This document shows positions 63,705-64,000 of a stretch of 64,000 nucleotides of DNA, piece after piece (positions within the stretch are counted from its first letter, which is position 1; the number at the start of each line of letters is the position of its first letter). The stretch covers positions 11,447,381 through 11,511,380 of the forward strand of contig NC_049979.1 of NCBI RefSeq assembly GCF_000003815.2, read 5' to 3'. Source of the DNA: Branchiostoma floridae (lineage: Eukaryota; Chordata; Leptocardii; Amphioxiformes; Branchiostomatidae). Below the pieces are notes generated by a model, which had not been told where the DNA came from, searched no databases, and worked only from the letters and a program-made list of their open reading frames with translations. The position numbers and the translations under genes were made by a program.

Positions 63705-64000
63705 CTGTTCGATCCGAGAGTACAAAAGGAATTATAGAAGTAATCATGTGACAAGACATTTTTGTGAAGTTGATGATTCTCATTTCATCACGTAACACAA
63801 TTACCCGGTGGCCTATTGTGAACGAGCCACTTAGAAAGCTTCAGTGTCACGTCGTAGCTTGCCTATCATACGTCATATGCCATTTGCTCGTTTATTTTTG
63901 CCTTTCTACATTACTCACGATTGACCTTTTTTTTATCTAGTAGAAACCTAATATGATTCGGACTATGTCATGATACGAGCCCGGCCGGGCTGTTAATGGA
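63705..64000. other. Right edge, nothing recognised
   Basis: AT-rich DNA with no coding or repeat feature I can support. Confidence 0.6.

Overview
This is animal nuclear DNA. The genes are spliced with GT-AG introns and carry deuterostome families (Capicua, Yippee-like 5, a fibrinogen-domain protein), in an AT-rich background of microsatellites, foldback elements and tRNA-derived SINEs. The gene set and repeat style suit an invertebrate deuterostome, most likely a lancelet (Branchiostoma). The species is my inference; no marker gene in the window proves it.

Layout. (1) Minus strand, 358-15808: the Capicua (CIC) transcriptional repressor. Eighteen coding exons join with matching phases over at least 1894 codons, and the 3' end runs off the left edge. 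Its introns hold two tandem arrays seeded at 5' splice sites, a SINE and a 1.45-kb inverted-repeat element with a promoter-like core. (2) 15809-24002: no recognised exons. This stretch holds CA-rich repeats, a 114-base N gap, a GC-rich block that could be the CIC promoter, and a hAT-like MITE. (3) Minus, 24003-25582: YPEL5, 121 aa, two coding exons, with a candidate non-coding first exon ending at 29098 and a CRE/octamer/E-box promoter. (4) Plus, 30978-48521: a ten-exon gene for a 3053-residue protein I do not recognise. It has an N-terminal coiled coil, AT-hooks and two giant internal exons (4644 and 3818 nt). It lies head-to-head with YPEL5, separated by a pure 199-bp TTTC array. (5) Minus, 50843-61682: a secreted fibrinogen-like protein of 477 aa with a Pro/Tyr-rich tail after the fibrinogen domain. 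Its 8.5-kb first intron is full of repeats. (6) 61683-64000: mostly unassigned, with one possible terminal exon carrying a PPxY-type motif.

The genes do not form a pathway. CIC and the AT-hook protein are both predicted nuclear DNA-binding proteins, YPEL5 belongs to a zinc-binding family tied to CTLH/GID ubiquitin-ligase biology, and the last gene is extracellular. The best targets are the unrecognised AT-hook protein, the fibrinogen protein with its tail, and the repeated 5' splice sites in CIC. Exon boundaries were read by eye from splice consensus, phase and protein similarity; none has transcript support here.
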